From Chryseosolibacter sp044507775 (GTDB lineage: Bacteria; Bacteroidota; Bacteroidia; Cytophagales; Cyclobacteriaceae), in the NCBI GenBank assembly GCA_044507775.1, contig JBIQIY010000023.1:1-64000 (forward strand): a stretch of 64,000 nt of DNA, given 5' to 3'. Shown here piece by piece: positions 8,097-18,093 of the stretch. The notes beneath the pieces were generated by a model. It was not told where the DNA came from, ran no database searches, and was given only the letters and a program-made list of their open reading frames with translations. The stretch's first letter is position 1. Each line of letters opens with the position of its first letter. The position numbers were made by a program, and so were the translations under genes.

Positions 8097-9253
8097 CACA
8101 CGCCCCTCACCACCGTAAACACAATCTCCGAATACCCTCTCGCCTCGTAAAGCACTCCAATCTGGCGTTTACTAATTTTAACAATGTCGGAATACGCCGC
8201 GTTGTCGACCTCTTTTCCCGGAGGAGCTTTGTCGATCACGTGATGGGCCGTCCAGGTTCTTCCATCGTCGAAGCTGATGCGGAGGGTGAGGTTGTCGCGG
8301 TGCTTCGTGTCGGCCGCGTTAGTGAAAGCGAGGATGTTCTTTCCTTTCTTCTTCCCGATTGTCAGAAGGGATCCTTCACATACGGGGTCCGGGAGATCTC
8401 GGTCGAAGTAAACGGTGTCCCACTTTAGCCCGCCGGTGCTGCTGATCGCTACGATTCGTGCGCGGACGTCGCCTGCCTGATTGCGGGCGTTCATCATGAC
8501 GGACCCGTCGGAGAGTTCTGCTGCAGTGGACTCATTCGAACCCGGTACATCCAGGGTCTCACCTAATCCGAAGGTATTTCCGTGATCGTCGGTGAAGAAG
8601 GCGTGCGCGGCATAGTCGCGAGACTGTGGGAGCGGGTCTCCTGCCGAGTGATTTGCTGGCACAAGTATCCTGCCCTTGTATTTTCCGGAGGTGATCTGAA
8701 GTGCATGGCCCGGTGTGTTGGCATAACTGCGCCAATCCTCCGAAAAGGTATACCGGGAGTCAAACGCAGGTTGGTTTGGGCGGTGCACCTGTGTGGTGAT
8801 GTTCACAGGTTGCGACCAGGTGACTCCGTTGTCGATCGAGGTGATGTACCAGACTTCGCGGACGCCCTTACGCTTGCGCACTTCGCCCTCGTGGTTGTTG
8901 CCTGTGTTATAGAATAGAAAGATCCTTCCCTGCGGATATCGGGAGTCGAGGAGGTCGACAACTGGTGCGGGATTTCCTGCCTGAAGGGAGTCGTTGTCAA
9001 CGAGCGTGATCAGGTCGCTCCACGTCTTTCCTTTGTCTGCGCTGCGCTTCATCACCAGGTTGATGTCGCCGAAGTCTGCGGAGCCTGCTACCCGACCTTC
9101 GGCGATCGCGAGCAAGTCGCCGTTTTGAAGGGAAATGATAGACGGAATGCGGTAAGAGCGATGGCCGTCTTCTCCTGATACAAAGACGGGGACCCTGGTC
9201 TGCGAGAAGCCCGCTGACCACATCAGCATCAGAAAAAGAAAGACTTTTTTCAT
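8093..9253 (-). CDS. Exo-alpha-sialidase (GH33-like, BNR repeats)
   Basis: 386 residues with an N-terminal signal peptide (MKKVFLFLMLMWSAGFSQ), which fixes the start at 9253. The FRIP-type motif YRIPS is at about 34-38 and four Asp-box-like repeats are visible: SADKGKTW, SIDNGVTW, TDDHGNTF and SFDDGRTW. These define the six-bladed propeller of bacterial neuraminidases that release terminal sialic acid from glycans in the periplasm or outside the cell. The upstream MFS gene ends 1 bp before its start, so the pair is probably one transcript. The 3' end lies inside a heptamer array. Confidence 0.9.
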   Translation of the reverse strand: MKKVFLFLMLMWSAGFSQTRVPVFVSGEDGHRSYRIPSIISLQNGDLLAIAEGRVAGSADFGDINLVMKRSADKGKTWSDLITLVDNDSLQAGNPAPVVDLLDSRYPQGRIFLFYNTGNNHEGEVRKRKGVREVWYITSIDNGVTWSQPVNITTQVHRPNQPAFDSRYTFSEDWRSYANTPGHALQITSGKYKGRILVPANHSAGDPLPQSRDYAAHAFFTDDHGNTFGLGETLDVPGSNESTAAELSDGSVMMNARNQAGDVRARIVAISSTGGLKWDTVYFDRDLPDPVCEGSLLTIGKKKGKNILAFTNAADTKHRDNLTLRISFDDGRTWTAHHVIDKAPPGKEVDNAAYSDIVKISKRQIGVLYEARGYSEIVFTVVRGVW

Positions 9254-9254
9254 A

Positions 9255-10466
9255 TCAACTCCCGCTGACGACAACCGTCAGCTTGCGCGCAATATACAGA
9301 GAAAGCAGGCTGAAGAAAACGGCAATCATCCCGACGTACTGATAGTTGACAAGCGCTTTCGCGTTCGCGTCAAAGATGGATGGTTGCTCCGTGATGATGA
9401 GTCCGGCGATGAACGACGCAAGACCCGAGGTGAGCGATTGAACGGCAGACCGGATGCTCATGTAGCTGCCGCGTACTTCAGCTTTGATGATCGCGGTTTC
9501 CATGGTGGTGGAAGGTACCATTCTTCCGTTGCTGAAGATGAAGAAAATCGCGCTGATCAGCAGGGCCACAACCAGGGGCGTCGGCGTCAGGTTCATTATG
9601 ATAACAATGGGTATGATCACTAATGAGCCGAAGATCGTAAAGATCTTCAGCCGCCCGTGCTTGTCCGCCATTCGACCCACCCATGGAGAAAATATCAGCG
9701 TACAGACGCCGCCAACCAGGTAGATATAAGCAATTTCTTTCTCGGTGAAGCCGACATTGCCAACCATATACGTGGCGACAAACGGAATGATCGTAAAGTG
9801 TCCCAGCATAAGAACCGAAGTAAATGTCAGCCCCAGCCGCGCATTGTGCCTGCCGAAGATCTGCCGAAGGACCTCGAGTGGTGAGGCAGGACCTTCGCTG
9901 ACAAGATGCTTTGTCAGCACCGGCACATACGCGATGATAAAGAAAGTTATCACAACTGCTATGCCCCCGAGGAAAAGGAACGGTGCATGCCAGGAGAACT
10001 CGCTGGCGAGAAAAAGACCGAAGGGAACGCCGAACACGGATGCTACACCGAATGAGGCCATGACGATACCGATACCCTGCGCCCGTCTCTCTAGTGGAAT
10101 CGCATCACTTACGATCGAGAGGATGAGCGCGCCGAGCACGCCGCCAAACATGCCGCTGATCGAACGAGCAATCAGCAGAAAGTAGAAGGTTGGCGCCAAC
10201 GCGCAGGCGAGAGTGCCGATGGCAAAGCCCGCGTACACGGCTAGCAACGTCTTCTTGCGGTCATAGCGGTCAATGAAAAAGGCAGCCAGGAAACCGGATA
10301 CACCTGCGGTCACGGTATAGGACGCAACGAGGAGACTGAAGTCGCGCGCGGAGATATCGAACAAGCGCATCAACTGGGGACCCAGGGGCATGATGATCAT
10401 AAAATCCATGATGTGCGTGAACATGGCGGCCGCCAGCACGTACAGTAGTAATCGTTCACCCTTCAT
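9255..10466 (-). CDS. MFS transporter (drug/sugar efflux type)
   Basis: 403 residues with about twelve hydrophobic segments. The loop between segments 2 and 3 carries DRYDRKKTL, the major facilitator signature, and GRMADKHGRLK marks the second half. The start at 10466 places the first transmembrane helix right after MKGERLLLY; an upstream in-frame start at 10502 adds twelve residues without support. It sits 1 bp upstream of the sialidase gene on the same strand, so a role in import of released sugar or a related compound is possible, but substrate cannot be read from sequence. Confidence 0.88.
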   Translation of the reverse strand: MKGERLLLYVLAAAMFTHIMDFMIIMPLGPQLMRLFDISARDFSLLVASYTVTAGVSGFLAAFFIDRYDRKKTLLAVYAGFAIGTLACALAPTFYFLLIARSISGMFGGVLGALILSIVSDAIPLERRAQGIGIVMASFGVASVFGVPFGLFLASEFSWHAPFLFLGGIAVVITFFIIAYVPVLTKHLVSEGPASPLEVLRQIFGRHNARLGLTFTSVLMLGHFTIIPFVATYMVGNVGFTEKEIAYIYLVGGVCTLIFSPWVGRMADKHGRLKIFTIFGSLVIIPIVIIMNLTPTPLVVALLISAIFFIFSNGRMVPSTTMETAIIKAEVRGSYMSIRSAVQSLTSGLASFIAGLIITEQPSIFDANAKALVNYQYVGMIAVFFSLLSLYIARKLTVVVSGS

Positions 10467-10579
10467 ATTAAGAAACCCCGGAATTGTTTGCTGCCGGCCC
10501 AATCGGTGTACAAACGAAATTCAGGCCCGGAGGTTCCTGTGAGAGAAAAATTTTGACAACATTTCGAAAAGCCCATTCT

Positions 10580-11188
10580 TCACAGCAGAGGGCTCAACAC
10601 CTGATAGACGTTGTTTGCCACGATGCGATGGCCTTCGGGATTGGGATGAATGCCGTCGCCGAGATTGAGCTTTTCGTAGCCGGCCACATCCTGCAAAAGG
10701 AAGGGGATAAGAGTGGCGTTGTTTTTCTTTGCAAGGTCCGGAAAGATCTTTCGAAAATTGGTTGTGTATTCGGGTCCCAGGTTGGGTGGGACCATCATTC
10801 CGGCGATAACGATCTTGACGGACGGATATTTTGTTTTCACCTTATCGATGATTGCCTGCAGATTTTTCACTGTTTGGTCCAGCGGCAATCCTCGCAATCC
10901 GTCGTTGGCTCCGAGTTCGAGAACAAAGACGTCAACTGGCTGGCGAAGCACCCAGTCGATTCTTGACAGGCCACCCGCGGAAGTTTCGCCGCTCAGCCCT
11001 GCGTTGATCGCCTTGCATGGCGTGCCGTTTGCGTTACACTTTTTCTCCACAAGCGCGGGAAATGCCTGCTCGGGAGAAAGCCCATAGCCGGCTGTCAGGC
11101 TATCACCAAAAAAAAGAATCACCTTTGGATCGGCTGACGCCTGCATCAGGAGACCCATTGCAATAAACAGGAGATTTCTAACGACCAT
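10580..11188 (-). CDS. tesA: TesA-like GDSL arylesterase / lysophospholipase
   Basis: 202 residues of the SGNH hydrolase family. Signal peptide about residues 1-19. Block I FFGDSLTAGYG has the nucleophile Ser30, block III is GANDG, and the catalytic Asp/His pair is in DGIHPNPEGH near the C-terminus. TesA hydrolyses acyl-CoA, lysophospholipid and aryl esters in the periplasm. It diverges from a YbbA/YbbP-type ABC transporter pair, exactly as tesA does in E. coli, which supports the specific name over a generic esterase. The function in lipid turnover is inferred from family. Confidence 0.88.
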   Translation of the reverse strand: MVVRNLLFIAMGLLMQASADPKVILFFGDSLTAGYGLSPEQAFPALVEKKCNANGTPCKAINAGLSGETSAGGLSRIDWVLRQPVDVFVLELGANDGLRGLPLDQTVKNLQAIIDKVKTKYPSVKIVIAGMMVPPNLGPEYTTNFRKIFPDLAKKNNATLIPFLLQDVAGYEKLNLGDGIHPNPEGHRIVANNVYQVLSPLL

Positions 11189-11274
11189 GTAAATAAATCC
11201 GTTTAACTTTTAACGCAAACTGAACAATTTTCGCTTATTATGGCTGCAAATTTCACAGGATCAAAGCAAAAACC

Positions 11275-11988
11275 ATGTCACAGGTGGTACTTCAGGCAGA
11301 AAATTTAACAAAAATTTACCGGTCGGGCGACAAGGACCTCACGGTGCTTGATCAGATCTCGTTTTCTGTCGACCCAGGTAACTCCATATCAATCATCGGT
11401 CCCTCCGGGAGTGGAAAAACCACGCTGCTTGGCCTTTGTGCCGGCCTGGATACTCCCTCGTCAGGATCCATCTCGCTGATGGGTTTCAAGCTCAATGTGA
11501 TGAGCGAAGACGACCGCGCGTATATCCGCAACCAATATGTCGGTTTTGTGTTTCAGAACTTTCAGCTCCTGTCAACGCTGACCGCGCTTGAGAATGTCAT
11601 GGTGCCGCTGGAACTGCGCGGTGAAAAAAATGTGATGCCCAAGGCGATGGACTTGCTTGCGCGTGTAGGACTTACAGACCGGGTACACCATTATCCCTCG
11701 CAACTCTCCGGGGGCGAACAACAGCGCGTGGCCATGGCACGTGCTTTCATCACTGATCCCAAGATCCTTTTTGCCGATGAGCCGACTGGCAACCTCGACG
11801 AAGATAATGCCGGGCATGTACGCGAGCTGCTGTTCGGGATGAACAAGGAGCAAGGTACTACGCTGGTGCTGGTGACCCACAATCTGGAACTCGCCCAGCG
11901 CACCCAGCGCATCCTGAAAATGCGCGGCGGCAAACTCGCAGAAGAAATTGTTCAGCCTATGTCCGTCGTTCGTCCTCAGATCCAGTAA
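11275..11988 (+). CDS. ybbA: ABC transporter ATP-binding protein, YbbA/LolD type
   Basis: 237 residues. Walker A GPSGSGKT at about 42-49, Q-loop in FVFQNFQLL, signature LSGGEQQRVAMARAF, Walker B ILFADEPTGNLD and the switch His in LVTHN. The sequence type is that of the LolD/MacB/YbbA subfamily, which powers FtsX-like permeases without translocating substrate across the membrane in the classical way. The cognate permease gene starts 25 bp downstream. Together with the divergent tesA this reproduces the enterobacterial tesA/ybbA/ybbP order. Confidence 0.93.
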   Translation: MSQVVLQAENLTKIYRSGDKDLTVLDQISFSVDPGNSISIIGPSGSGKTTLLGLCAGLDTPSSGSISLMGFKLNVMSEDDRAYIRNQYVGFVFQNFQLLSTLTALENVMVPLELRGEKNVMPKAMDLLARVGLTDRVHHYPSQLSGGEQQRVAMARAFITDPKILFADEPTGNLDEDNAGHVRELLFGMNKEQGTTLVLVTHNLELAQRTQRILKMRGGKLAEEIVQPMSVVRPQIQ

Positions 11989-12013
11989 GCGCCGTTAAAG
12001 GGGATAGCCATTC

Positions 12014-14581
12014 ATGATCGAATACATCATCAAACTTAAGCGGAAGAAAAAGTCATTGTTGACCGATGGTTGGGTCTGGCGTATGGCGTGGCGCGATGCC
12101 CGGCAGAATTTCTCACGCCTCTTTCTATTTATTGCTTCGCTCATTACCGGTATCGCTGCCGTTGTGGCGCTGGATTCGCTGAACTATTCCCTGCAGAAAG
12201 ACATCGATTCAAACGCGCGCGAGCTGTTGGGTGCCGACCTGGTCGTAAACGGCGAAAAGCCTTTCAACCGCGAGCTCAGACTTGCGTTCGACTCCCTGAA
12301 TCTTCCGCACGCTTCGGAGGTCGATATGGCCTCGATGGTGCTGTTCCTTCACAATCAGCGCTCACGCCTCATCCGCCTCGTTGCAATGGAGGGTGAATTT
12401 CCCTTTTATGGAAAAATTGAAACGCTTCCCGAAAACGCGTATGCGAAGATGAAGGAAGGTGGCTATGCCATGCTCGACGAGACACTCGCCAGTCAGTATG
12501 AAGTGAGCTCAGACGACTCGATCCGTGTTGGAAAGAGCGTATTTAAAGTCGCGGGTGTCGTCACGCGGATTGCCGGCGGAGGAGGACTGATGTCGACATT
12601 CACTCCGTCGGTTTATATTCCTATGAAGGACCTGGATTCGACAGGGCTGGTGCAGTTCGGTAGCCGCGTGAACTACAAACACTATTACAAGGTAGAATCG
12701 GAAGAAAGGGTCCATCGTATTGTCGATGACATCCGGCCTCTGATCCGGAGGCATGGCTACTCGTACGAGACCGTTGAGCGAAGGAAGGAGGGACTTGGTC
12801 GCGGGTTCAGCTCAATCTACCGCTTCTTTTCCCTGCTCGCGTTCGTTGCCTTGATTCTCGGCTGCATGGGCGTCGCCAGTTCGGTTCACATTTACGCGCG
12901 TGAAAAAAGGGAGGAGGTCGCCGTGCTCCGGTGTATCGGCTCGAGCGGATGGCAGGCATTTAATATTTTCTTCATCCAGATATTCTTGCTGGGGATCGGG
13001 GGCAGTATCATTGGTTCGCTTCTCGGTATAGCGATTCAACAGGTGATCCCTTTCTTTATTAGTGACCTGATTCCGTTTGAGATGGGATTTGCCATCTCAT
13101 GGAAATCATTGCTGCTCGGCTTCTTCGTGGGCGTGGTGGTGTCGGTGTTGTTTTCCATGCTGCCGCTGGTGGCCGTGCGGTTTGTTCCCCCGCTCTCGGT
13201 ATTGCGCGCCGATTATCAGGGGTCGCGTATCTTTTCGAAGACCAGGATCATCACCATCCTGCTCATCGCGGCGTTTCCCATTGCCTTTGCTTCCCTGCAG
13301 GCGCGCAGCATCTTCACGGGAGCGATGTTCTTCCTGGGCCTCCTCGTCGCACTCGGCTTCCTGACGCTCGTAGCCATCGCGTTGCTTTACCTCGTCCGGC
13401 GGTTTTTTCCGCATGGCGCCGGGTTCATCTGGCGACATGCTCTTTCAAGCCTGTTTCGGCCCAACAACCAAACCCGTGTGCTGATGGTGACCATTGGGTT
13501 GGGAGCCTTTATTATATCCACGCTCAACATCGTCGAGCAAAGCATGCTGAGTCAGGTCGAATTTACCGGTCAGGAAAACCAATCGAATACGATCTTGTTT
13601 GATATCCAGCCTTCACAAAAGGATGGGGTGATTCAACTGATGAAGGACAACGACCTGGCCGTGAACCAGGTCGTACCCATCGTGACGTGCCGCGTGAGCG
13701 AGTTGAACGGGCGCTCAGCGGAAGCGTTGCAGCAGGATACTACGGACAATGTTTCCAACTGGGCGATTACTCGCGAATACAGGGTCACTTATCGCGACAG
13801 CCTGCATCATTCCGAGAAACTGATCGACGGAACGTTACATGAAAAAAGGAGCGGCCGCGACTCGGTCTGGGTGACGATCTCCGAGGGCATGCTCGATAAC
13901 CTGGATGCGAAGATCGGGGACTCACTCGTGTTTGACGTGCAGGGAGTTCCGGTCAAAGCATTCATCAGCGGCGTCCGCGAGGTCGACTGGCCGAAAGACC
14001 CTCCCAATTTTATCTTTGTGTTTCCCAATGGTGTACTGGAAAACGCACCGCAGATATTTGTAACAACTACGCGTGTGGACGAACAGGGACAGGCGAATCG
14101 CTTTCAGCAATCCCTTGTTATGCAGTTTCCCAATGTATCGCTGCTCGATCTTCGCCTGATTCTCACAACTGTCAATGAGCTTTTTGACAAACTGGGGCTG
14201 ATTATTCGCTTCCTCGCGTTGTTCAGTATCGTAACCGGGCTGGTCGTGTTGGCAGGGGCCGTGATCAATAGCAAATTCGTCCGCATCCGGGAGAATGTTC
14301 TCATGCGCACGCTTGGCGCCCGCACCCGGCAGATCACGTCTATTACACTCATCGAATACGCTTATCTGGGGCTGTTCTCTGCACTGACGGGCATGGCCCT
14401 CTCGCTGGGTGGCGGATATGTGCTGACGAAATTTTTCTTCGAAATCACATTCGCGTTCGACTGGATCGAGCTCCTTGTGATCAGTGGAGGCGTGATGGTC
14501 CTCACTGTATTGATTGGGTGGTATAATTCCCGAGAGGTGATTTCCACACCACCTTTGCAGATCCTTCGCAAGGAGACATGA
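12014..14581 (+). CDS. ybbP: ABC transporter permease, YbbP type (double FtsX)
   Basis: 855 residues, the usual length for YbbP. One transmembrane segment near residues 30-55, a periplasmic domain, three segments near 265-400, two more around 415-460, a second periplasmic region, and three final segments with the FtsX signature RENVLMRTLGARTRQI. The first FtsX core carries KREEVAVLRCIGSSG. The partner ATPase is the gene just upstream. The process served in YbbAP homologues is poorly defined; proximity to tesA suggests envelope lipid or hydrophobic compound handling. Confidence 0.92.
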   Translation: MIEYIIKLKRKKKSLLTDGWVWRMAWRDARQNFSRLFLFIASLITGIAAVVALDSLNYSLQKDIDSNARELLGADLVVNGEKPFNRELRLAFDSLNLPHASEVDMASMVLFLHNQRSRLIRLVAMEGEFPFYGKIETLPENAYAKMKEGGYAMLDETLASQYEVSSDDSIRVGKSVFKVAGVVTRIAGGGGLMSTFTPSVYIPMKDLDSTGLVQFGSRVNYKHYYKVESEERVHRIVDDIRPLIRRHGYSYETVERRKEGLGRGFSSIYRFFSLLAFVALILGCMGVASSVHIYAREKREEVAVLRCIGSSGWQAFNIFFIQIFLLGIGGSIIGSLLGIAIQQVIPFFISDLIPFEMGFAISWKSLLLGFFVGVVVSVLFSMLPLVAVRFVPPLSVLRADYQGSRIFSKTRIITILLIAAFPIAFASLQARSIFTGAMFFLGLLVALGFLTLVAIALLYLVRRFFPHGAGFIWRHALSSLFRPNNQTRVLMVTIGLGAFIISTLNIVEQSMLSQVEFTGQENQSNTILFDIQPSQKDGVIQLMKDNDLAVNQVVPIVTCRVSELNGRSAEALQQDTTDNVSNWAITREYRVTYRDSLHHSEKLIDGTLHEKRSGRDSVWVTISEGMLDNLDAKIGDSLVFDVQGVPVKAFISGVREVDWPKDPPNFIFVFPNGVLENAPQIFVTTTRVDEQGQANRFQQSLVMQFPNVSLLDLRLILTTVNELFDKLGLIIRFLALFSIVTGLVVLAGAVINSKFVRIRENVLMRTLGARTRQITSITLIEYAYLGLFSALTGMALSLGGGYVLTKFFFEITFAFDWIELLVISGGVMVLTVLIGWYNSREVISTPPLQILRKET

Positions 14582-14634
14582 TCATTTATTTTTTGTAACT
14601 TGCTTGCAGAGCCAGTACGAAAAATGAATGTTGT

Positions 14635-17600
14635 ATGCAGTTTTTCTTCCGGAATTTTCTGTTTCGGCTCGCATGTAGTGGCTTGTTTTTCCTGACCGGC
14701 TTCTTCGCCCAGGCGCAATCATCCACTGGCTTCATCGAAAACAAAGGCCAGTGGAGTGAGGATGTCGACTTCCTTGCTCATATCCCTGGTGGAAAGATGG
14801 TTCTCAGCCCCGCTTCTTTCAAATATTTTTTGCTCGACCATGAAAGGCTTGCGGCCCTTCATCACTCTTCCCACGAACCGGACGGACTGCCGGACGACAA
14901 TTACCGCGTCCGCGGTCATGCAGTGTTCGTGAACTTTCCGGGCGCGGATATCCGCGCGAAGCCCCATCCCATAGGTCGGTCGGATGAGTATTATAACTAC
15001 TTCCTGGGAAGCGACACAGCGAAGTGGGCATCGGAGGCATTCCGCTATGAAGGGGTGTTGTATGAAGACCTTTATCCAGCCGTCAACCTGAAAGTCTACA
15101 CATCGGACGAAAATATCAAATACGATTTTGTCGTTGCTCCCGGTGGTGACCCTTCGCTGATACGGACTGTCTACCAGGGTGCGGAAGAACTAATGCTCGA
15201 TAACGGAAACCTGTACATCCGCACTACGCTGGGTGAGATCATCGAAAAGCGACCCGAAGCCTGGCAGCTGGTGGATGGCGCTAAGGTTAACGTGGCCTGC
15301 GCTTTTCAACTGCACGGAAACGAGTTGTCATTCTTGTTCCCCAACGGGTTCGATAGCTGCCATGAACTCGTCATCGATCCCCTGTTAATCTTTTCCACGT
15401 TTTCCGGATCGACCGCCGACAACTGGGGCAGTACGGCGACACCCGGCGAGCATGGTAACCTTTACTCATCCGGCGTCACAAATCAGGCGGAAGGTGGCAC
15501 CTTCCCCGCGACGCCGGGTGTCTACCAGGTATCGTCCGCCGGGCTCTACGATATCGGTATTCTCAAGTACGATTCCCTGGGTACACACCTCTTGTATGCG
15601 ACCTATCTCGGCGGCAGCAACTCCGAATCGCCACACAGCCTGGTGATGAATGCTTCCGAAGAACTCCTCGTCCTGGGTACAACGAGTTCGGCGAACTTTC
15701 CAACGTCGGCGACGGCATACAAAAAAACTTTCAGCGGCGGTACCAACACAGCGCACGTTGTGCAATATCCATCTGGCTCGGATATAATCATTTCGCGTCT
15801 TAGCAAGGACGGAAAGCACCTTCTGGCATCGACTTACTTCGGCGGATCGATGAATGACGGTCTTAACCCAACGGGTGGGCTATTGACGCGCAATTACGGC
15901 GACCAGCTCCGCGGCGACATTATTTCGGATGAAGAAGGCAACGTCTACATCAGCAGTGTCACTTCCTCGCCAGACGCATTTCCCGACAGTCTCGGCTTCG
16001 AACCCGACTTTCAGGGAGGTGAAACGGATGCGCTACTGCTGAAGATGGACAGCGATCTTTCACAGGTAATATTCGGCACCTATCTGGGTGGAAGCTCCTC
16101 GGACGCTTCTTATACGCTGAAACTCGATGCCTCGAAAAATATTATTCTCGGCGGCGGTACGGCGAGCAGCAACTTTCCGGTGACAACCGGATGCTATCAG
16201 CCGGTGTTCGGTGGCGAGGTCGACGGTTGGATCGCCCGGATTGCAGCCGACGGCTCGCGAATTATGCATGCGACGTATACCGGCACAGCAGACTACAACC
16301 AGCTCTATTTCCTGGACCTGAATGAAAGTGAGGAGATCTATGTGTACGGTCAGACGTCCGGAAACTTTCCGATTACGCCCGGCGTATACAGCAACCCGCG
16401 CAGCGGACAATTTGTTCAGAAATTTTCTACCGACCTGAGCGCTCTGATTTTCTCGACGGTCTTTGGAGCGGGGCGGGGAGTGCCTGATATTTCGCCTACA
16501 GCCTTTCTCGTCAATGACTGCAACAACCTGTATATGGCGGGGTGGGGCGGAAGGGTCAACAGCGAAACCGGTTTCTGGAATAGTGGAACGTCCGGCATGA
16601 CCACGACGTCCGATGCGTTTCAACTCACTACTACAGGTTCGGACTTTTACTTCATTGTGCTCACCGATGATGCAAAGCAGAGGCTATACGCAACGTTTCT
16701 CGGCGGTAACCAGTCCAGCACACACGTTGATGGAGGCACGAGTCGTTTTGACAAAGGAGGAATCGTGTACCACTCCGTCTGCTCCGGCTGCCGCTATTTT
16801 AACGATGCCAACCGCGCGACTTCAGATTTTCCCACTACGCCAGGCGCCTGGTCGCGGATCAATCGCAGTCAGAATTGCAACAACGCCGCATTCAAGTTCG
16901 ACCTTTCATCGCTGAAAGCGCGTCTTCAGACGAACTCAAAGCGTCGCGATATGCCAGGGCTGAAAGTGGTTTGTATTCCCGATCCCCTGGGATTTGAAAA
17001 TCTCAGTACAGGAGGTGAGATCTTCAATTGGGATTTTGGTGACGGTACAACTCTCACGCGCACGGACACGGCGTTCTTCACACATGAGTATAAGGCGCCC
17101 GGTCAGTACCTGGTTACGCTTGAGGCTATCGATCAGGGAACGTGCCAGGTGGTCGATCGCACTTCCGTTGTGGTGACGGTGAATGTTGCACACTCATTCA
17201 TCCAGGACGACGCAGATGTGTGCTTCGGGGATTCATACCAGCTGAAAGCCAGCGGGGGTGCCACGTATCTCTGGATCAGCGCCGATCAAACCTTCTCGTC
17301 GCAGGTGGCCTCGCCCATCGTGGCTCCACGCGATACATCCGTATATTACCTCACCCTGGAAGAAGCCAACGGATGCATCCGCAAGGATACGGTGCAACTG
17401 AATGTTGTGCCCGGAATTTCACCGGACTTTGAGTGGACCAAACTTCCGGACTGCCTCGCGCGGCCGCAGATCGCCGTCCGCAATCTGACCGATAGCCTTA
17501 CCGGTACAGAAACGGTTTTTTTCGATTTTGGCGATGGCGCCACCAGCGATCAGCCCGAAACGGAACACTTCTTTGAAAAGGACGGAGTCTACAATATCAG

Positions 17601-17931
17601 GCTGGTCACGCAACGAGAGTTTTGCGTTTATGAGAAATCGGTAGCCATCCCGGTATTTGAGATGTTCATCCCGAATGTTATTACGCCCGGAGAACCGGAG
17701 TACAATGATGTGTTTACCATCCGCTACGGCCAGGTAAATGGCGTCACGCCTGCTCAATACGGATACAAAGTTTCGCTGGCGATCTACAACCGGTGGGGTG
17801 AATTACTTTACCGGAACGATAACTACCAATATGACTGGGCAGGCGAAGGTCTGGCGGCGGGTGTCTATTTCTATGAGGTAACTGTGGAAGGACACGCAAC
17901 CTGCAAAAGCTGGCTCCAACTAGTTAAGTAG
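14635..17931 (+). CDS. Large secreted adhesin-like protein with PKD domain and gliding-motility C-terminal domain (T9SS type B)
   Basis: 1098 residues. Signal peptide to about residue 27 (FFAQAQS), then the FIENKGQWSEDV opening seen in many Bacteroidota SBBP/DUF7948 proteins, repeated YLGGSxSD-type beta-propeller blades (residues ~300-740, for example STYFGGSMND, GTYLGGSSSD), a PKD domain (GEIFNWDFGDGTTLTRTDTA) near 795-850, a second PKD-like stretch (VFFDFGDGATSDQPETEHFF), and the gliding-motility-type C-terminal domain ending in YNRWGELLYRNDN and GVYFYEVTVEG. The last domain is known to direct export by the type IX secretion system and retention on the surface. The stop codon touches a heptamer array. 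Confidence 0.9.
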   Translation: MQFFFRNFLFRLACSGLFFLTGFFAQAQSSTGFIENKGQWSEDVDFLAHIPGGKMVLSPASFKYFLLDHERLAALHHSSHEPDGLPDDNYRVRGHAVFVNFPGADIRAKPHPIGRSDEYYNYFLGSDTAKWASEAFRYEGVLYEDLYPAVNLKVYTSDENIKYDFVVAPGGDPSLIRTVYQGAEELMLDNGNLYIRTTLGEIIEKRPEAWQLVDGAKVNVACAFQLHGNELSFLFPNGFDSCHELVIDPLLIFSTFSGSTADNWGSTATPGEHGNLYSSGVTNQAEGGTFPATPGVYQVSSAGLYDIGILKYDSLGTHLLYATYLGGSNSESPHSLVMNASEELLVLGTTSSANFPTSATAYKKTFSGGTNTAHVVQYPSGSDIIISRLSKDGKHLLASTYFGGSMNDGLNPTGGLLTRNYGDQLRGDIISDEEGNVYISSVTSSPDAFPDSLGFEPDFQGGETDALLLKMDSDLSQVIFGTYLGGSSSDASYTLKLDASKNIILGGGTASSNFPVTTGCYQPVFGGEVDGWIARIAADGSRIMHATYTGTADYNQLYFLDLNESEEIYVYGQTSGNFPITPGVYSNPRSGQFVQKFSTDLSALIFSTVFGAGRGVPDISPTAFLVNDCNNLYMAGWGGRVNSETGFWNSGTSGMTTTSDAFQLTTTGSDFYFIVLTDDAKQRLYATFLGGNQSSTHVDGGTSRFDKGGIVYHSVCSGCRYFNDANRATSDFPTTPGAWSRINRSQNCNNAAFKFDLSSLKARLQTNSKRRDMPGLKVVCIPDPLGFENLSTGGEIFNWDFGDGTTLTRTDTAFFTHEYKAPGQYLVTLEAIDQGTCQVVDRTSVVVTVNVAHSFIQDDADVCFGDSYQLKASGGATYLWISADQTFSSQVASPIVAPRDTSVYYLTLEEANGCIRKDTVQLNVVPGISPDFEWTKLPDCLARPQIAVRNLTDSLTGTETVFFDFGDGATSDQPETEHFFEKDGVYNIRLVTQREFCVYEKSVAIPVFEMFIPNVITPGEPEYNDVFTIRYGQVNGVTPAQYGYKVSLAIYNRWGELLYRNDNYQYDWAGEGLAAGVYFYEVTVEGHATCKSWLQLVK

Positions 17932-17990
17932 CATAAGGCATAAGGCAGAAAGCATAAAGCAAAAAGCAGAAAGCAGAAAGTACAGAGCAG
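17931..17990 (+). repeat. Heptamer tandem array, GCAGAAA/GCATAAG type x8
   Basis: Eight units of exactly 7 bp (GCATAAG twice, GCAGAAA, GCATAAA, GCAAAAA, GCAGAAA twice, GTACAGA) beginning on the last base of the preceding stop codon. The same unit family, on the coding strand, lies inside the 3' end of the ligase gene at 19789. Confidence 0.92.
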
Positions 17991-18060
17991 TGCTCGACAA
18001 GGCCACGGCGGCATGCGCTGTGAGGCGTAGTTGGGCATACAGGACACAGGGGGCACCCTT

Positions 18061-18088
18061 TCAACTTACAACTTACAACTTACAACTT
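18061..18088 (-). repeat. Heptamer tandem array, ACAACTT x4
   Basis: Four 7-bp units (TCAACTT, then ACAACTT three times), 5 bp outside the stop codon of the reverse-strand FAD/Rieske gene. Confidence 0.88.
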
Positions 18089-18093
18089 TTGGC

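Noticed and set aside
7834..8428. Open frames on both strands in the permease-sialidase spacer and sialidase 3' end
   Set aside because: They are made of heptamer repeats or run antisense to the well supported sialidase; the residue patterns (repeated SRLTSHV-like) follow the repeat unit.
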